NCBI GenBank assembly: GCA_046290815.1 | Contig: JBKBUF010000019.1 | Coordinates: 1-64,000 of the forward strand | Reading direction: 5' to 3' | Length of the DNA: 64,000 bases | From: JBKBUF01 sp046290815 | Lineage (GTDB): Bacteria > Bacteroidota > Bacteroidia > Cytophagales > Cytophagaceae | In this document: positions 44,046 to 52,944 of the stretch, piece by piece | Layout of the letters: each line of letters starts with the position of its first letter | How positions within the stretch are numbered: the stretch's first letter is position 1 | The notes under the pieces: generated by a model | Seen by the model: the letters and a program-made list of their open reading frames with translations, nothing else | Told to the model about the DNA's origin: nothing | Databases searched by the model: none | Program-made: the position numbers and the translations under genes

Positions 44046-45659
44046 TTATTCCACTACAATCTTTTCAGTTTGTCTGAAATTTTTACCTTCTACTTTTATC
44101 AGGTGAATTCCTTTTGAATTAAGGGAGGATATATCAATTAAAGAGTCATGGCTAATGACATTTGAGTAAATAAGTTCTCCGATAAGATTATATACAGAAA
44201 CTTTTGCTCCCTCCGAAGACTTGATTTCTTTAAATTTAACCATAAATTTTCCTTCGCTGGGATTTGGATATACTGCAAAGTTGTTTTGAGAAGCTTTATT
44301 CACTGCTAAAGGTTTGCAGTTAAGGTTTTCAGCTTTTGGACTTGCATATACAGGGAATCCGGAAAAATCAGCTACATAATTTTCTGATACACCCCACTGA
44401 TTTGAAACTGCATTATCTGCATCTGCATCACAAAGAGTAAGAGACGGACCTTCTCCGTTTGCCTGCGCAGGCCATGGTGAAGTAATATAATAAACAAGAG
44501 AATCAATAAAATCACCGGTTGTATTTTTTATTGCAAGTTTTTCTCCTGAATTATCCAGAGATCCTGATTCCCACTGGATGGTTCCGGTAATTCCGAAGAA
44601 AGAGTTAACCATTTCTGCATTACCTGCAATTACAATGTATGATCTGGCAGGAATGGTCATTTCAGGAAAAGTGAAGGTAAGCCCTGAAGTGAAACGGTAA
44701 CCACCGAGGATCGCATCATTATCATCATTATTGTATAATTCAAGAAATTCAAGATCATCCGGACCCGGATTATTATACATAATTTCGGTTATCACAAGGT
44801 TGGCTATGGAATTGTTGAATACCACATCAAAAGATCTGGCTTTGTTCATAGTGTTACCGGGGATATCAGAAATACCATTGATCGTCACAGTATAATATTT
44901 ACCTGTTATCATAGGTTCATCCAAAGTAAGTGTTACCGTATCTCCTCTGGAATTTCTAACCGCAGAGCTAATGGTCCCCAGTCCTGTGTAGTTTGAAGTG
45001 TTCTGTGCTGAACTTTGACTTACCGGTTCATTAAAAGCGATTCTTATATTATTGGCAGAAACAGGTTGAACCCGTCGTATTTTCGGTGGATAAATATCAC
45101 CCGGAGCTGTACAACTTGCATTTCCACTGCCAGGATTTGCTAAAATTACATTACCAAGATAAATACCAGCAAATTCATTGCACGCAACCCAATTATGTCC
45201 TAATGAATTATCAGAGTTTGGATCGCAAAGAATGAGAGAAGCTCCTTCTCCATCTGCCCCGGGATCCCAGGGATAATTATCTTCGTATTCTACCGAGTCA
45301 ACTATGTTTCCATTACGATCCTTTATTACAATTTTTTCTCCGCTGTTATCAAGCCCTCCGCTATCCCATTGAAGGCATGTTTTTTTGAAAAATTCTTTGA
45401 AAAAGTTTTCATACCTGGCTATTACCAGATACCCGCCAGGTTGTATTGTTACATTGGGAAAGGTAAAGCCAAAACCTCTGGTTACTTTATAGCCTTCCAA
45501 ATTAACTGGTTGGCTGCCCTTATTATATAATTCAATAAATTCTAAGGTATCAGGTCCCGGCTGATTATATAATATCTCAGTAATTACAATATTGCTTTGG
45601 CCCGATGCAATATTGTAAACAAAAAATACCGGAAAGATTAATGTAAATAATTTCTTCAT
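44046..45659 (-). CDS. T9SS-exported protein with two lamin-tail domains
   Basis: A 537-residue secreted protein. The signal peptide ends near residue 20 (NIASGQ). LTD 1 is at about 22-180 (NIVITEILYNQPGPDTLEFI; NKGSQPVNLEGYKVTRG). An SbsA/Big_5-like Ig domain is at about 190-290 (IRIAFNEPVSQSSAQNTSNY). LTD 2 is at about 292-455 (NLVITEIMYNNPGPDDLEFL). A T9SS type A signal closes it (VYPNPSEGKFMVKFK). LTDs occur in surface proteins of Bacteroidetes, often with CotH. It converges on the giant LTD-CotH gene, and the two share LTD architecture, so they may act together on the surface. Confidence 0.9.
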   Translation of the reverse strand: MKKLFTLIFPVFFVYNIASGQSNIVITEILYNQPGPDTLEFIELYNKGSQPVNLEGYKVTRGFGFTFPNVTIQPGGYLVIARYENFFKEFFKKTCLQWDSGGLDNSGEKIVIKDRNGNIVDSVEYEDNYPWDPGADGEGASLILCDPNSDNSLGHNWVACNEFAGIYLGNVILANPGSGNASCTAPGDIYPPKIRRVQPVSANNIRIAFNEPVSQSSAQNTSNYTGLGTISSAVRNSRGDTVTLTLDEPMITGKYYTVTINGISDIPGNTMNKARSFDVVFNNSIANLVITEIMYNNPGPDDLEFLELYNNDDNDAILGGYRFTSGLTFTFPEMTIPARSYIVIAGNAEMVNSFFGITGTIQWESGSLDNSGEKLAIKNTTGDFIDSLVYYITSPWPAQANGEGPSLTLCDADADNAVSNQWGVSENYVADFSGFPVYASPKAENLNCKPLAVNKASQNNFAVYPNPSEGKFMVKFKEIKSSEGAKVSVYNLIGELIYSNVISHDSLIDISSLNSKGIHLIKVEGKNFRQTEKIVVE

Positions 45660-45757
45660 GAGTTTGTATAATGCTTTTTAATGTGTTAACTTTTTAGAAT
45701 TTAAGTATAATCTGCTTAAAAGTGGTACAATGCATGAGGGTTTTAAATAAAAAACCT

Positions 45758-46276
45758 CTAAAATGTTATTCCTGCTTTAAGAACAAGCAGGTTTTTGTAT
45801 GGAGACTCAGGTCTGTGAGTCAGATCTGCAAGCAAATAAAGATAGCCATCAAGTTTATCAGTAAATGGTTGCCTGTAGCCGCCCCCGGCAAAAAGGCTTG
45901 CAATGTACACCCGGGAGTATTCATATACGTATTCATTCCTGTAAGCAACATTGGAGTACATATATTCCAGGTGAGTGAAGATGTTTTTATGGGGAAAAAT
46001 CCTGGTAAATAAATTAAATCCAATTGTGCTGGTATTGGTTCTGATGCTATTTCTATAGTAATATAAATAGTTCAATCCTCCGCCGGCATGCAATTTTTCA
46101 CTGAAAGGTATAACTATTACTGGAGCAATGTCAAGATGCGAAAGCTGCAAATGGTAGTTTAATCCAATTTTTACTTTACTTAAACTACAACAGTTAGAGT
46201 TATCCTGGGCTCTTATATCATTAATAGCGATAGCCAACATCAGTACCACCAGGGCTCTAAATAGTAAATTGTACAT
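45758..46276 (-). CDS. Small outer-membrane beta-barrel-like protein
   Basis: A 172-residue protein with signal peptide MYNLLFRALVVLMLAIAIND and cleavage near IRAQ. The rest alternates hydrophobic and polar residues with aromatic belts (VKIGLNYHLQLSHLDIAPVI; FTRIFPHKNIFTHLEYMYSN; LLVLKAGITF). This is the look of an eight-stranded outer-membrane barrel, ending in an aromatic Phe. The barrel is inferred from pattern only. It lies between the second LTD gene and the VTC operon, on the minus strand. Confidence 0.7.
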   Translation of the reverse strand: MYNLLFRALVVLMLAIAINDIRAQDNSNCCSLSKVKIGLNYHLQLSHLDIAPVIVIPFSEKLHAGGGLNYLYYYRNSIRTNTSTIGFNLFTRIFPHKNIFTHLEYMYSNVAYRNEYVYEYSRVYIASLFAGGGYRQPFTDKLDGYLYLLADLTHRPESPYKNLLVLKAGITF

Positions 46277-46327
46277 TTTATATTGAGAGATAAATTAAAT
46301 TTTTTTAAGAAAAAACAGAAATATAAC

Positions 46328-46358
46328 TTGAATTAAGACTATAAATATAATAAATTTG
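46328..46358 (+). promoter_or_regulatory. Promoter of the VTC/TolC operon
   Basis: TTG (46328-46330), 20 bases, then TAAATTTG (46351-46358) fits the Bacteroidetes -33/-7 pattern. It predicts a transcript start near 46364. That argues that the first gene starts at GTG 46377, because the TTG at 46356 lies inside the promoter. Confidence 0.6.
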
Positions 46359-46376
46359 CAATTGCAGGTTAAGAAA

Positions 46377-47354
46377 GTGTTAAAATTTAATTATAAAATT
46401 GTTGGTTCAGTCCCCTTGATCCTGGCCTTTTTCGGGCTTGTCGGGCTAGCAGCATGCAGCTCCAAAAAAGGCTGCATTGATCCCGGCTCTATATCATACG
46501 ACCCTAATGCGAAAATAGATAACGGAAGTTGTCAATATCCTGATTTCACTATTAAACCAAGTCCATATAGAAGACTTGAGGAAAAGTTTGATGAAATCTC
46601 GGGTATACAATATACTGATAAAAGAATTTGGTCCATCACAGATGTTCCGGGAGATAACAAGGTTTATAGCCTTAATCTTATTTCAGGAGATGCCAAAGAA
46701 CAAATCAAACTGGATGGTACCGATGCTGTTAATTATGAAGATATAGCCTGTAGCAATGAACATTTTTATATAGGTGATTTTGGAAATAACGATGGCAACC
46801 GGACGGACTTATGTATCTACAGAATTGCTCGTCCGAAAGATGTTCTTCCTTCCAATGTTTCTTTTCCGGATAAAATCAGTTTTTATTATCCTGAACAAAC
46901 CGACTTCCGGAAAAACCCATCTAACAATTACGATGCCGAAGCAATGTTTTACTATGCAGGTAAGATTTTCATTTTTACCAAAAACAGAGGTGATTTGAAA
47001 ACGGCATTGTATGAGATACCGGATCAGCCCGGCCTTCATGCCGCAAAGCTGAGAGGAATATTCGATACTAAAGGTCTTATCACCGGTGCAGATATTAATG
47101 AGGATGGTAATAAGATTGTTTTATGCGGAATAAATCCTGTATCCAATATGACATTTCTTTGGATCATAAAAGATTTTCAGGACTCAAAATTTTTCACAGG
47201 TAAGAAATTCAGAGTAGATATCGGACCTGTAACTGAAGTAGGACAGATTGAATCTGTTTCTTTTTATGATGATAATTATGTCTTTTTAGCAAACGAAAAA
47301 TATAAATCAGTAAAACCAACACTTTACCTGCTTGAAATAGAATCAGTGAAATGA
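46377..47354 (+). CDS. Lipoprotein with beta-propeller-like domain
   Basis: From GTG 46377 the lipoprotein signal reads MLKFNYKIVGSVPLILAFFG with lipobox LAAC (Cys 27). A TTG at 46356 would add seven residues but overlaps the promoter. The mature start has a short Cys-bracketed motif common in Bacteroidetes surface proteins (GCIDPGSISYDPNAKIDNGS). The remainder looks like a propeller that tracks events in Asp-rich blades (IWSITDVPGDNKVYSLNL; EDIACSNEHFYIGDFGNNDG). It is first in a five-gene operon and overlaps the next start (ATGA). Role unknown, perhaps a sensor or assembly factor. Confidence 0.75.
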   Translation: MLKFNYKIVGSVPLILAFFGLVGLAACSSKKGCIDPGSISYDPNAKIDNGSCQYPDFTIKPSPYRRLEEKFDEISGIQYTDKRIWSITDVPGDNKVYSLNLISGDAKEQIKLDGTDAVNYEDIACSNEHFYIGDFGNNDGNRTDLCIYRIARPKDVLPSNVSFPDKISFYYPEQTDFRKNPSNNYDAEAMFYYAGKIFIFTKNRGDLKTALYEIPDQPGLHAAKLRGIFDTKGLITGADINEDGNKIVLCGINPVSNMTFLWIIKDFQDSKFFTGKKFRVDIGPVTEVGQIESVSFYDDNYVFLANEKYKSVKPTLYLLEIESVK

Positions 47355-48424
47355 AAAAGAAAAAGTATTTATACGTTTTAGTACCCTTAATAGCAGTAGT
47401 GTTGTTTTTTTTACCTCTAAAATTTACCTATACGGTATATTCTACGGGAAAAATATTTCCGGTTAACGAATGGATACTGGGAAGAACTCCTGACGGACGT
47501 ATTACTGAGACCATGAAAAATAACCAGCTTGGAGTGATAAGCTCCTATGGTGGAAAAGAATTTCAAAGAGGTGATGTGTTCGACTTTTCTCTTGATCCTT
47601 CCTTATATCAAAAGCAGTATATTTCCAAAGGTGAAAATATCGGAGCTCTTTATTCCAATGACCTGGAAAGGCAGATTGTTGCCTTGGAAGGGGAAAAGGA
47701 TATAGAGGTTGCGATGCTTAAGGTTCATGCTACCGGCCAGAAACCGGAAACTGTTAAAGAAGCAGAAGCAAATCTTATACTTGCCAGAGAAAAGTTTGAA
47801 ATTCAGCGTAAGCTTATAGAGAGGAAAGCACAACTATTTAAAGATTCTTTGATTTCTCCTCAGGAGTATGATCTGGCAATGAATGAATATCAGGTAATCA
47901 AAAACAACTATTCTTTAGCGCAGGCTCAACTTGAAGTAGTAAAAACAGGAGAAAAACCTGAGCAGATAAAATTGAGCAAAGAAAGAATTCAGTCTCTAGA
48001 AAATCAGATTAAAAACCTGAAGGAAAGAAAAGAAGCTTTAAGCATCAAAGCTCCATTTGCAGGATTATTGCAGCATAAGAAAGGTGGATCTGAATTGCTG
48101 GAAGTGCTTGCCAATATTGTTGATACTGCTAATTATATTATCATTACTCCGATAAAGTTAAAGGAAATGAAATATGTTGCCGTAGGTCAAACAGCAAAAC
48201 TTTCCACATTTCATTCCGATTGCCAGATGGAAGCAAGAATAATTCATATTGACAATGCCATACAAATTATAGGAGGAAAGCAGGCAGTATACATCACTGC
48301 CCGGGTGGAAAAAAAATGTCCTGAAACATTACCGGGGGTACTGGCACAAACTGTAGTGCAGTGTGGTGAACTTACTATTGCAGAATATGCTATGAGGCTT
48401 TTAACAAGTTTATTCTACAGATAA
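47351..48424 (+). CDS. HlyD-like periplasmic adaptor protein
   Basis: A 357-residue membrane-fusion protein. An N-terminal membrane helix (LYVLVPLIAVVLFFLPL, residues 7-23) is followed by a short beta part and a long coiled-coil hairpin at about 115-235 (AEANLILAREKFEIQRKLIE; ERIQSLENQIKNLKERKEAL). The second half of the lipoyl domain (SIKAPFAGLLQHKKGGSELL) and a beta-barrel domain complete it. Such proteins join an inner-membrane transporter to a TolC channel. Here no ABC or RND pump lies in the operon; the inner-membrane partner would be the VTC/DUF4956 pair. It overlaps neighbours by 4 bases upstream and 1 base downstream. Confidence 0.85.
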   Translation: MKKKKYLYVLVPLIAVVLFFLPLKFTYTVYSTGKIFPVNEWILGRTPDGRITETMKNNQLGVISSYGGKEFQRGDVFDFSLDPSLYQKQYISKGENIGALYSNDLERQIVALEGEKDIEVAMLKVHATGQKPETVKEAEANLILAREKFEIQRKLIERKAQLFKDSLISPQEYDLAMNEYQVIKNNYSLAQAQLEVVKTGEKPEQIKLSKERIQSLENQIKNLKERKEALSIKAPFAGLLQHKKGGSELLEVLANIVDTANYIIITPIKLKEMKYVAVGQTAKLSTFHSDCQMEARIIHIDNAIQIIGGKQAVYITARVEKKCPETLPGVLAQTVVQCGELTIAEYAMRLLTSLFYR

Positions 48425-49188
48425 TGTTAAGATACGAAAGGAAATATTTTGTCCGTAATGAGAGGCTCGAAGCCTTGCGTGAAAGACTGTTGCCTTTTGT
48501 AAATCCGGATGAGCATACTAAAGTAGATGCAGGAGGATTGAGTCAGTATACAGTCAGAAGTATTTACTATGATACCCCTCTGATGGAATATTATTATGAA
48601 AAGAAAGAAGGGTTGGAAAACAGAAATAAGTTCCGAATAAGAGGTTATGACAAACAGAATAGTGAGAGTATAGTTTTTCTGGAGATTAAAAAGAAACTTG
48701 GTAACAGAATAGGTAAACACAGGTCAACTCTTAAATATTCTCATCTGGAAGAGCTTCTTAAGACAGGAAATTATAAGGATCTTGTTCTTACCAGGAAGAA
48801 AGATGCCCAGAAGTTTCTTTTCTATTTCTATGGTAAATCCTTGCAGCCTGTAAACCTTGTGGTGTATGACAGGGAAGCATATCATGGTAAGTTCGATCAT
48901 GGTGTTCGTATTACTTTCGATAAAAATGTGCGCACTGCCATTTATCCCAGGATTGAGGAGTTATATTCTGAAAGCAGACTGAAGGCAGTAACCCCTGGAT
49001 TATTCATACTGGAAATAAAATATTTTAACATAATGCCCTTGTGGGCAAGATCAATTGTCGAAGAGTTTGGACTACAGCTGGAGGCTATATCTAAATATTC
49101 TTCAGGACTTGAGATTCATCATAGTTTTTACGGCCGGACAAGGTTTTCTCCTTTTGGCCTTTCAAGAAATGCATTTAACGAATTTTAG
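48424..49188 (+). CDS. VTC-domain polyphosphate polymerase-like protein
   Basis: A 254-residue triphosphate-tunnel protein of the VTC family. The charged tunnel strands are in order: LRYERKYFVRN (2-12), YTVRSIYYDTP (about 40-50), KFRIRGYD, IVFLEIKKK, VVYDREAYHG, VRITFDKNVR and FILEIKYF. The eukaryotic VTC4 catalytic domain makes polyphosphate from ATP. Bacterial relatives are usually encoded next to DUF4956 proteins and often CotH proteins, as here. It is cytoplasmic, probably docking on its DUF4956 partner. Substrate and product in bacteria remain unproven to my knowledge. Confidence 0.9.
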   Translation: MLRYERKYFVRNERLEALRERLLPFVNPDEHTKVDAGGLSQYTVRSIYYDTPLMEYYYEKKEGLENRNKFRIRGYDKQNSESIVFLEIKKKLGNRIGKHRSTLKYSHLEELLKTGNYKDLVLTRKKDAQKFLFYFYGKSLQPVNLVVYDREAYHGKFDHGVRITFDKNVRTAIYPRIEELYSESRLKAVTPGLFILEIKYFNIMPLWARSIVEEFGLQLEAISKYSSGLEIHHSFYGRTRFSPFGLSRNAFNEF

Positions 49189-49199
49189 ATTTTGTAATA

Positions 49200-49874
49200 A
49201 TGAATGAAGAATTAAAGGATATATTTTTTTACGCATTAACCATAAAAGATGTAATAGGTCGACTTATCATATCATTGGTTTGCGGGCTTATCATAGCAGG
49301 GTTTTACAGGATTACCTATAAAGGTCTTAGTTATTCTTCTTCATTTGTTAATGCAATAATCCTTCTTACCATGATTACAACCGTGGTGATAATGGTAATC
49401 GGAAATAACCTTGCCGCTGCTTTTGGTCTGGTAGGTGCCATGTCCATTATCCGTTTCAGAACTGCTGTAAAAGATATTCAGGATATCATGTTTATCTTTT
49501 TTGCTTTAGCGATCGGACTTGCCTGTGGTGTAGATTTTACTTCTGTAGCAATTATCGGTACTCTTATTATTGGTGCTGTTTATTGGGTTATTGTTCATTT
49601 TAATTGGGCAGCTCCTAGGAGAAGGGACTTTTTACTTCAGTTGATCACTGTAGGGAAGGAAGATGATAATAATCTATTGAATTCTGTTTTGTCAAAATAT
49701 TGCAGCAGATATAAGGTTGTAAATGTGAAAGCTGTAGGAGAAGAAAGCAATGATATGCTTGAAGTTTCCTATTATATTAAAATGAAAAATGAAGACAACG
49801 GACAAAAGTTTATCCGTGAGGTAAAAGAGGTCAATAATATCAGACACGCTAACCTGTTTTTCGATGAAGAATAA
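49200..49874 (+). CDS. DUF4956 membrane protein
   Basis: A 224-residue inner-membrane protein with four hydrophobic segments at about residues 18-38, 48-68, 72-90 and 95-138. The conserved core between them reads AAFGLVGAMSIIRFRTAVKD, which is diagnostic for DUF4956. The C-terminal 80 residues are a soluble domain (DNNLLNSVLSKYCSRYKVVN). The family is a standard partner of VTC-domain proteins and may form the membrane part of a polymer synthase. It lies 11 bases after the VTC gene, and its end overlaps the TolC-like gene by 11 bases. Confidence 0.9.
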   Translation: MNEELKDIFFYALTIKDVIGRLIISLVCGLIIAGFYRITYKGLSYSSSFVNAIILLTMITTVVIMVIGNNLAAAFGLVGAMSIIRFRTAVKDIQDIMFIFFALAIGLACGVDFTSVAIIGTLIIGAVYWVIVHFNWAAPRRRDFLLQLITVGKEDDNNLLNSVLSKYCSRYKVVNVKAVGEESNDMLEVSYYIKMKNEDNGQKFIREVKEVNNIRHANLFFDEE

Positions 49875-51213
49875 AGTCTACGACATTTTCCTTGGGTTTG
49901 CGACTATTGTACTGCTGGCTATACCTTTCAGTAGTGTGGTTTTTGCCCAGGATAATATTGTCTGGACTCTTGATGACTGTCTTGATCACGCCTTAAAAAA
50001 TAACTATACTGTCCAGCAGTTTATTTGGCAAAGGGAGAAGGCCGGCATCAATTACAGAATGGCCCGAAATAACTACCTTCCGGAAGTTCAGGGAAGGGTA
50101 AGAGATATGAACAACTGGGGACTTTTTGTCGACCCTGCGACTAACCAGCTCACAAACAGAAATACCGAAATTTATACTGCATCAGTAGAAGGAGAGGTCC
50201 AGCTCTTCAATGGCGGATACAATTATTACAATGCAAAAGAACGTCAGGCTTTGTTTGATGCCAGCGGAAGTGATCTTGAAATTATCAATAATGAAATAAG
50301 CCTGCTGATAATTTCTGCATATTACAGAGTATTATTTTCCCAGGAGCAGGTGAAGATTTCAGAATTGCAACTTGAACAGGCCAAAAAACAATATGAACTT
50401 GTAAGGGGCTTGGTGGCTAATGGTGTTTTGCACAAAAGAGATCAGTTGCAAATGGAATCAGAAGTAGCCCAGAGAGAAGTAGTGGTTACCAATGCCAATA
50501 ACAATCTTTTAAGATCCAGATTGCTTTTGAGACAGACAATGGGTTTTACTGTCGATGAAAATGTAGAAGTAAGTCCGGAACAGATGCCAGGAATTCCTGA
50601 TTCCCTTTCATTAAAAAGCTTCGAGGACTTATGTAAAAATGCCTCTGTTATTTTACCAGATATCAGTTCCGCAGAAGCAAGATTAAATGCAGCCAATTTC
50701 AGATATAAAGCAGCAAGGGCGATGTTGTATCCGACATTAAGCTTATCTGCAGGTGTAATCACCAGAAGTTCCAGCTTGTTACAGATAGAACAAAGGACAC
50801 AGTTCAGACAAAACCTTTCCCAGTTTATTGCATTTAATTTGTATGTTCCTGTTTTTACCCGTTTTGACAGAATAAATAATACTAACTTATCAAGGATCGA
50901 TGTCAGGATTCAGGAAAATCAGGTGAAGAAAACCAATCTTGAGATAGAGCAAAGAGTACAGTCAGCATACCTCGACCTTGTTGCCGCACATAAAACCTTT
51001 AAGGCCGTGACCAAAAAACTTGAGTCTCTTGACTCGGAGTATAATTATGCGGTTAAGTCTTATAATTTGGGTATAATAAATGTTACAGAATACAACTACA
51101 TCAGTAATATGTTCAGAAATGCTCAACAGGAGAAGTTGCAGGCAGAGTATGATTATTATGTAAAGAAAAAAATCCTGGATTTTTATGAAGGAAAAGCTAT
51201 CTGTAAAAGATAA
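49864..51213 (+). CDS. TolC-family outer-membrane channel
   Basis: A 449-residue outer-membrane efflux protein. The signal peptide ends at VVFAQ (residue 29). Two repeats of long helices and short beta hairpins follow, typical of TolC: WTLDDCLDHALKNNYTVQQF (about 34-53), helices at 130-215 (ISELQLEQAKKQYELVRGLV), the second half starting SSAEARLNAANFRYKAARAM, and the closing SYNLGIINVTEYNYISNM. It would provide the exit duct for the HlyD-like adaptor. It is the last gene in the operon, and a hairpin overlaps its stop codon. Confidence 0.93.
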   Translation: MKNKVYDIFLGFATIVLLAIPFSSVVFAQDNIVWTLDDCLDHALKNNYTVQQFIWQREKAGINYRMARNNYLPEVQGRVRDMNNWGLFVDPATNQLTNRNTEIYTASVEGEVQLFNGGYNYYNAKERQALFDASGSDLEIINNEISLLIISAYYRVLFSQEQVKISELQLEQAKKQYELVRGLVANGVLHKRDQLQMESEVAQREVVVTNANNNLLRSRLLLRQTMGFTVDENVEVSPEQMPGIPDSLSLKSFEDLCKNASVILPDISSAEARLNAANFRYKAARAMLYPTLSLSAGVITRSSSLLQIEQRTQFRQNLSQFIAFNLYVPVFTRFDRINNTNLSRIDVRIQENQVKKTNLEIEQRVQSAYLDLVAAHKTFKAVTKKLESLDSEYNYAVKSYNLGIINVTEYNYISNMFRNAQQEKLQAEYDYYVKKKILDFYEGKAICKR

Positions 51214-51220
51214 CTTTTCC
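51190..51220. terminator. Bidirectional terminator at the end of the TolC-like gene
   Basis: GGAAAAGCTATCT (51190-51202) pairs with AGATAACTTTTCC (51208-51220) with one mismatch and a loop of GTAAA. The stop codon lies inside the right arm. It serves the operon and the convergent gene at 51229. Confidence 0.8.
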
Positions 51221-51228
51221 TTTCATAT

Positions 51229-51507
51229 TTATTTCACCAGCTTTTCATTCACCCTGCTCGTTTTCATTGAAAGTTTCTTATTTTTCTTAATTACCCTTGC
51301 CAATCTTTTATCGACACGAGCCTTTTTCATTATTAACCTTCGCTCTCTTTTTTCAAGCCTTTTTTTTCTTTTTTGAAACTTAATCAGCTTTTTAGCAGGG
51401 TCAGCCTTGACAGATACATTACTGGTAGTATTAGCAGAGGAAATTTCCTTAGCTTGTAATCCTGAAAACATTAGAATGGCAACAAGTGCAAAAACAATTT
51501 TTCTCAT
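51229..51507 (-). CDS. Small secreted, highly basic protein
   Basis: A 92-residue protein with signal peptide MRKIVFALVAILMFSGLQA. The mature part is a Ser/Thr/Asn stretch (SSANTTSNVSVKADP) and then a run of about 55 residues dominated by Lys and Arg (KRKKRLEKRERRLIMKKARV), probably one long helix. There is no lipobox. A positively charged exported peptide next to a polyphosphate-type operon is notable because it could bind polyanions. That link is speculation. It converges on the TolC-like gene. Confidence 0.75.
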   Translation of the reverse strand: MRKIVFALVAILMFSGLQAKEISSANTTSNVSVKADPAKKLIKFQKRKKRLEKRERRLIMKKARVDKRLARVIKKNKKLSMKTSRVNEKLVK

Positions 51508-51640
51508 CTTTTAGAAGGGATTTTTGCCTGAAAACAAAAGGAACCAATAAATGGTTCAGTTTATGTTTTCAATTGTCCTTTCAAAAAAAAATGTTAGTTT
51601 TAACCGGAAACTGATTTTATTTCATCTTAAAAAATGCATT

Positions 51641-52909
51641 ATGATTGAGTATGTGACAGCAGAGGAGGCGTTAAAAATTGTAAAATCTAATGACAGAATT
51701 TTTATTCATAGTGTTGCTGCTGCGCCAAAGGTATTGATCGATGCTTTGGTAGCCAGGGCGGGTGAATTAAGCAATGTAGAAATAATCCATTTGCATACAG
51801 AGGGTGATGCCCCTTATGTGAAACCGGAATTTGAAAAGAGTTTCAGGCTTCACTCACTTTTCGTGGGACATAATGTTAGAAAAGCGACACAGGAAGGCAG
51901 GGCAGATTATATTCCTATTTTTCTGAGCGAAACCCCCAATCTTTTCAGAAGAAATATTTTGCCTTTAGATGTTGCCCTTGTACAGATTTCTCCTCCGGAT
52001 AAATATGGTTATTGTTCATTAGGCACCTCTGTAGATGCAACCGTGGCTGCTGTTCAAACAGCTTCTAAAGTTATTGCCCAGGTCAATTCCAAAATGCCCA
52101 GGACATTTGGTGATGGACTTATGCATATTGATCATTTTGATTTACTGGTGCAACATGATTCTGATATTTTTGAAGTCTGTCCTTCTGAACCAACAGAAAT
52201 TGAAATACAATTGGGTTATCATGTTGCATCACTGGTGGAAGACGGAGCCACACTTCAGATGGGAATCGGTTCATTGCCAAACGCAGTGCTTTCTCAATTG
52301 GGAAACCATAAGAGACTAGGGATACATACAGAAATGTTCTCGGATGGATTGATACCCTTGGTGGAAAAAGGAGTGGTGACAGGTGAGGAGAAGACAGTTT
52401 ATCCGGGCAGGATAGTTGCAACTTTTGTTATGGGAACCGGCAAAACTTATGACTTCGTCAATGAAAATCCTCAGGTGCTGATGAAGGAGGTGAACTATGT
52501 CAATGATGTTTCAGTGATCAGAAGGAATAAAAAGATGACAGCAATAAACAGCGCTATTGAGATTGATCTGACCGGGCAGGTATGCAGCGATTCGATAGGG
52601 ACTAAACATTACTCAGGAGTAGGTGGCCAGATTGATTTTATCAGAGGTGCTTCTTATTCTGAAAAGGGTAAACCTATTATTGCAATGGCATCTGCTACTT
52701 CCAAAGGAGAGAGTAAAATTGTGCCCTATCTGAAGGAAGGAGCGGGAGTTGTTACCACAAGGGCCAATGTACATTATGTAGTGACAGAGTATGGTTATGT
52801 AGATTTATATGGGAAATCACTGAAGCAGCGTGCGGTACTACTAACCAGTATTGCACATCCCGAACATAGAGAATGGCTCGAAAAAGAATTTTATAAAAGG
52901 TTTAAATAA
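51641..52909 (+). CDS. Acetyl-CoA hydrolase/transferase family enzyme
   Basis: From ATG 51641 (MIEYVTAEEALKIVKSND) the protein has 422 residues. An upstream in-frame ATG at 51551 would add 30 atypical residues. It is a family I CoA-transferase of the acetyl-CoA hydrolase / 4-hydroxybutyrate CoA-transferase type: VALVQISPPDKYGYCSLGTS, LQMGIGSLPNAVLSQLG, IHTEMFSDGLIPLVEKG and the GGQIDFIRGA motif that follows the catalytic Glu region. It moves CoA between short acids in the cytoplasm. The exact substrate is not decidable. It is monocistronic by spacing. Confidence 0.9.
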   Translation: MIEYVTAEEALKIVKSNDRIFIHSVAAAPKVLIDALVARAGELSNVEIIHLHTEGDAPYVKPEFEKSFRLHSLFVGHNVRKATQEGRADYIPIFLSETPNLFRRNILPLDVALVQISPPDKYGYCSLGTSVDATVAAVQTASKVIAQVNSKMPRTFGDGLMHIDHFDLLVQHDSDIFEVCPSEPTEIEIQLGYHVASLVEDGATLQMGIGSLPNAVLSQLGNHKRLGIHTEMFSDGLIPLVEKGVVTGEEKTVYPGRIVATFVMGTGKTYDFVNENPQVLMKEVNYVNDVSVIRRNKKMTAINSAIEIDLTGQVCSDSIGTKHYSGVGGQIDFIRGASYSEKGKPIIAMASATSKGESKIVPYLKEGAGVVTTRANVHYVVTEYGYVDLYGKSLKQRAVLLTSIAHPEHREWLEKEFYKRFK

Positions 52910-52944
52910 CCGTAATACCCAAACACTCTAACACCAAAACGCTT

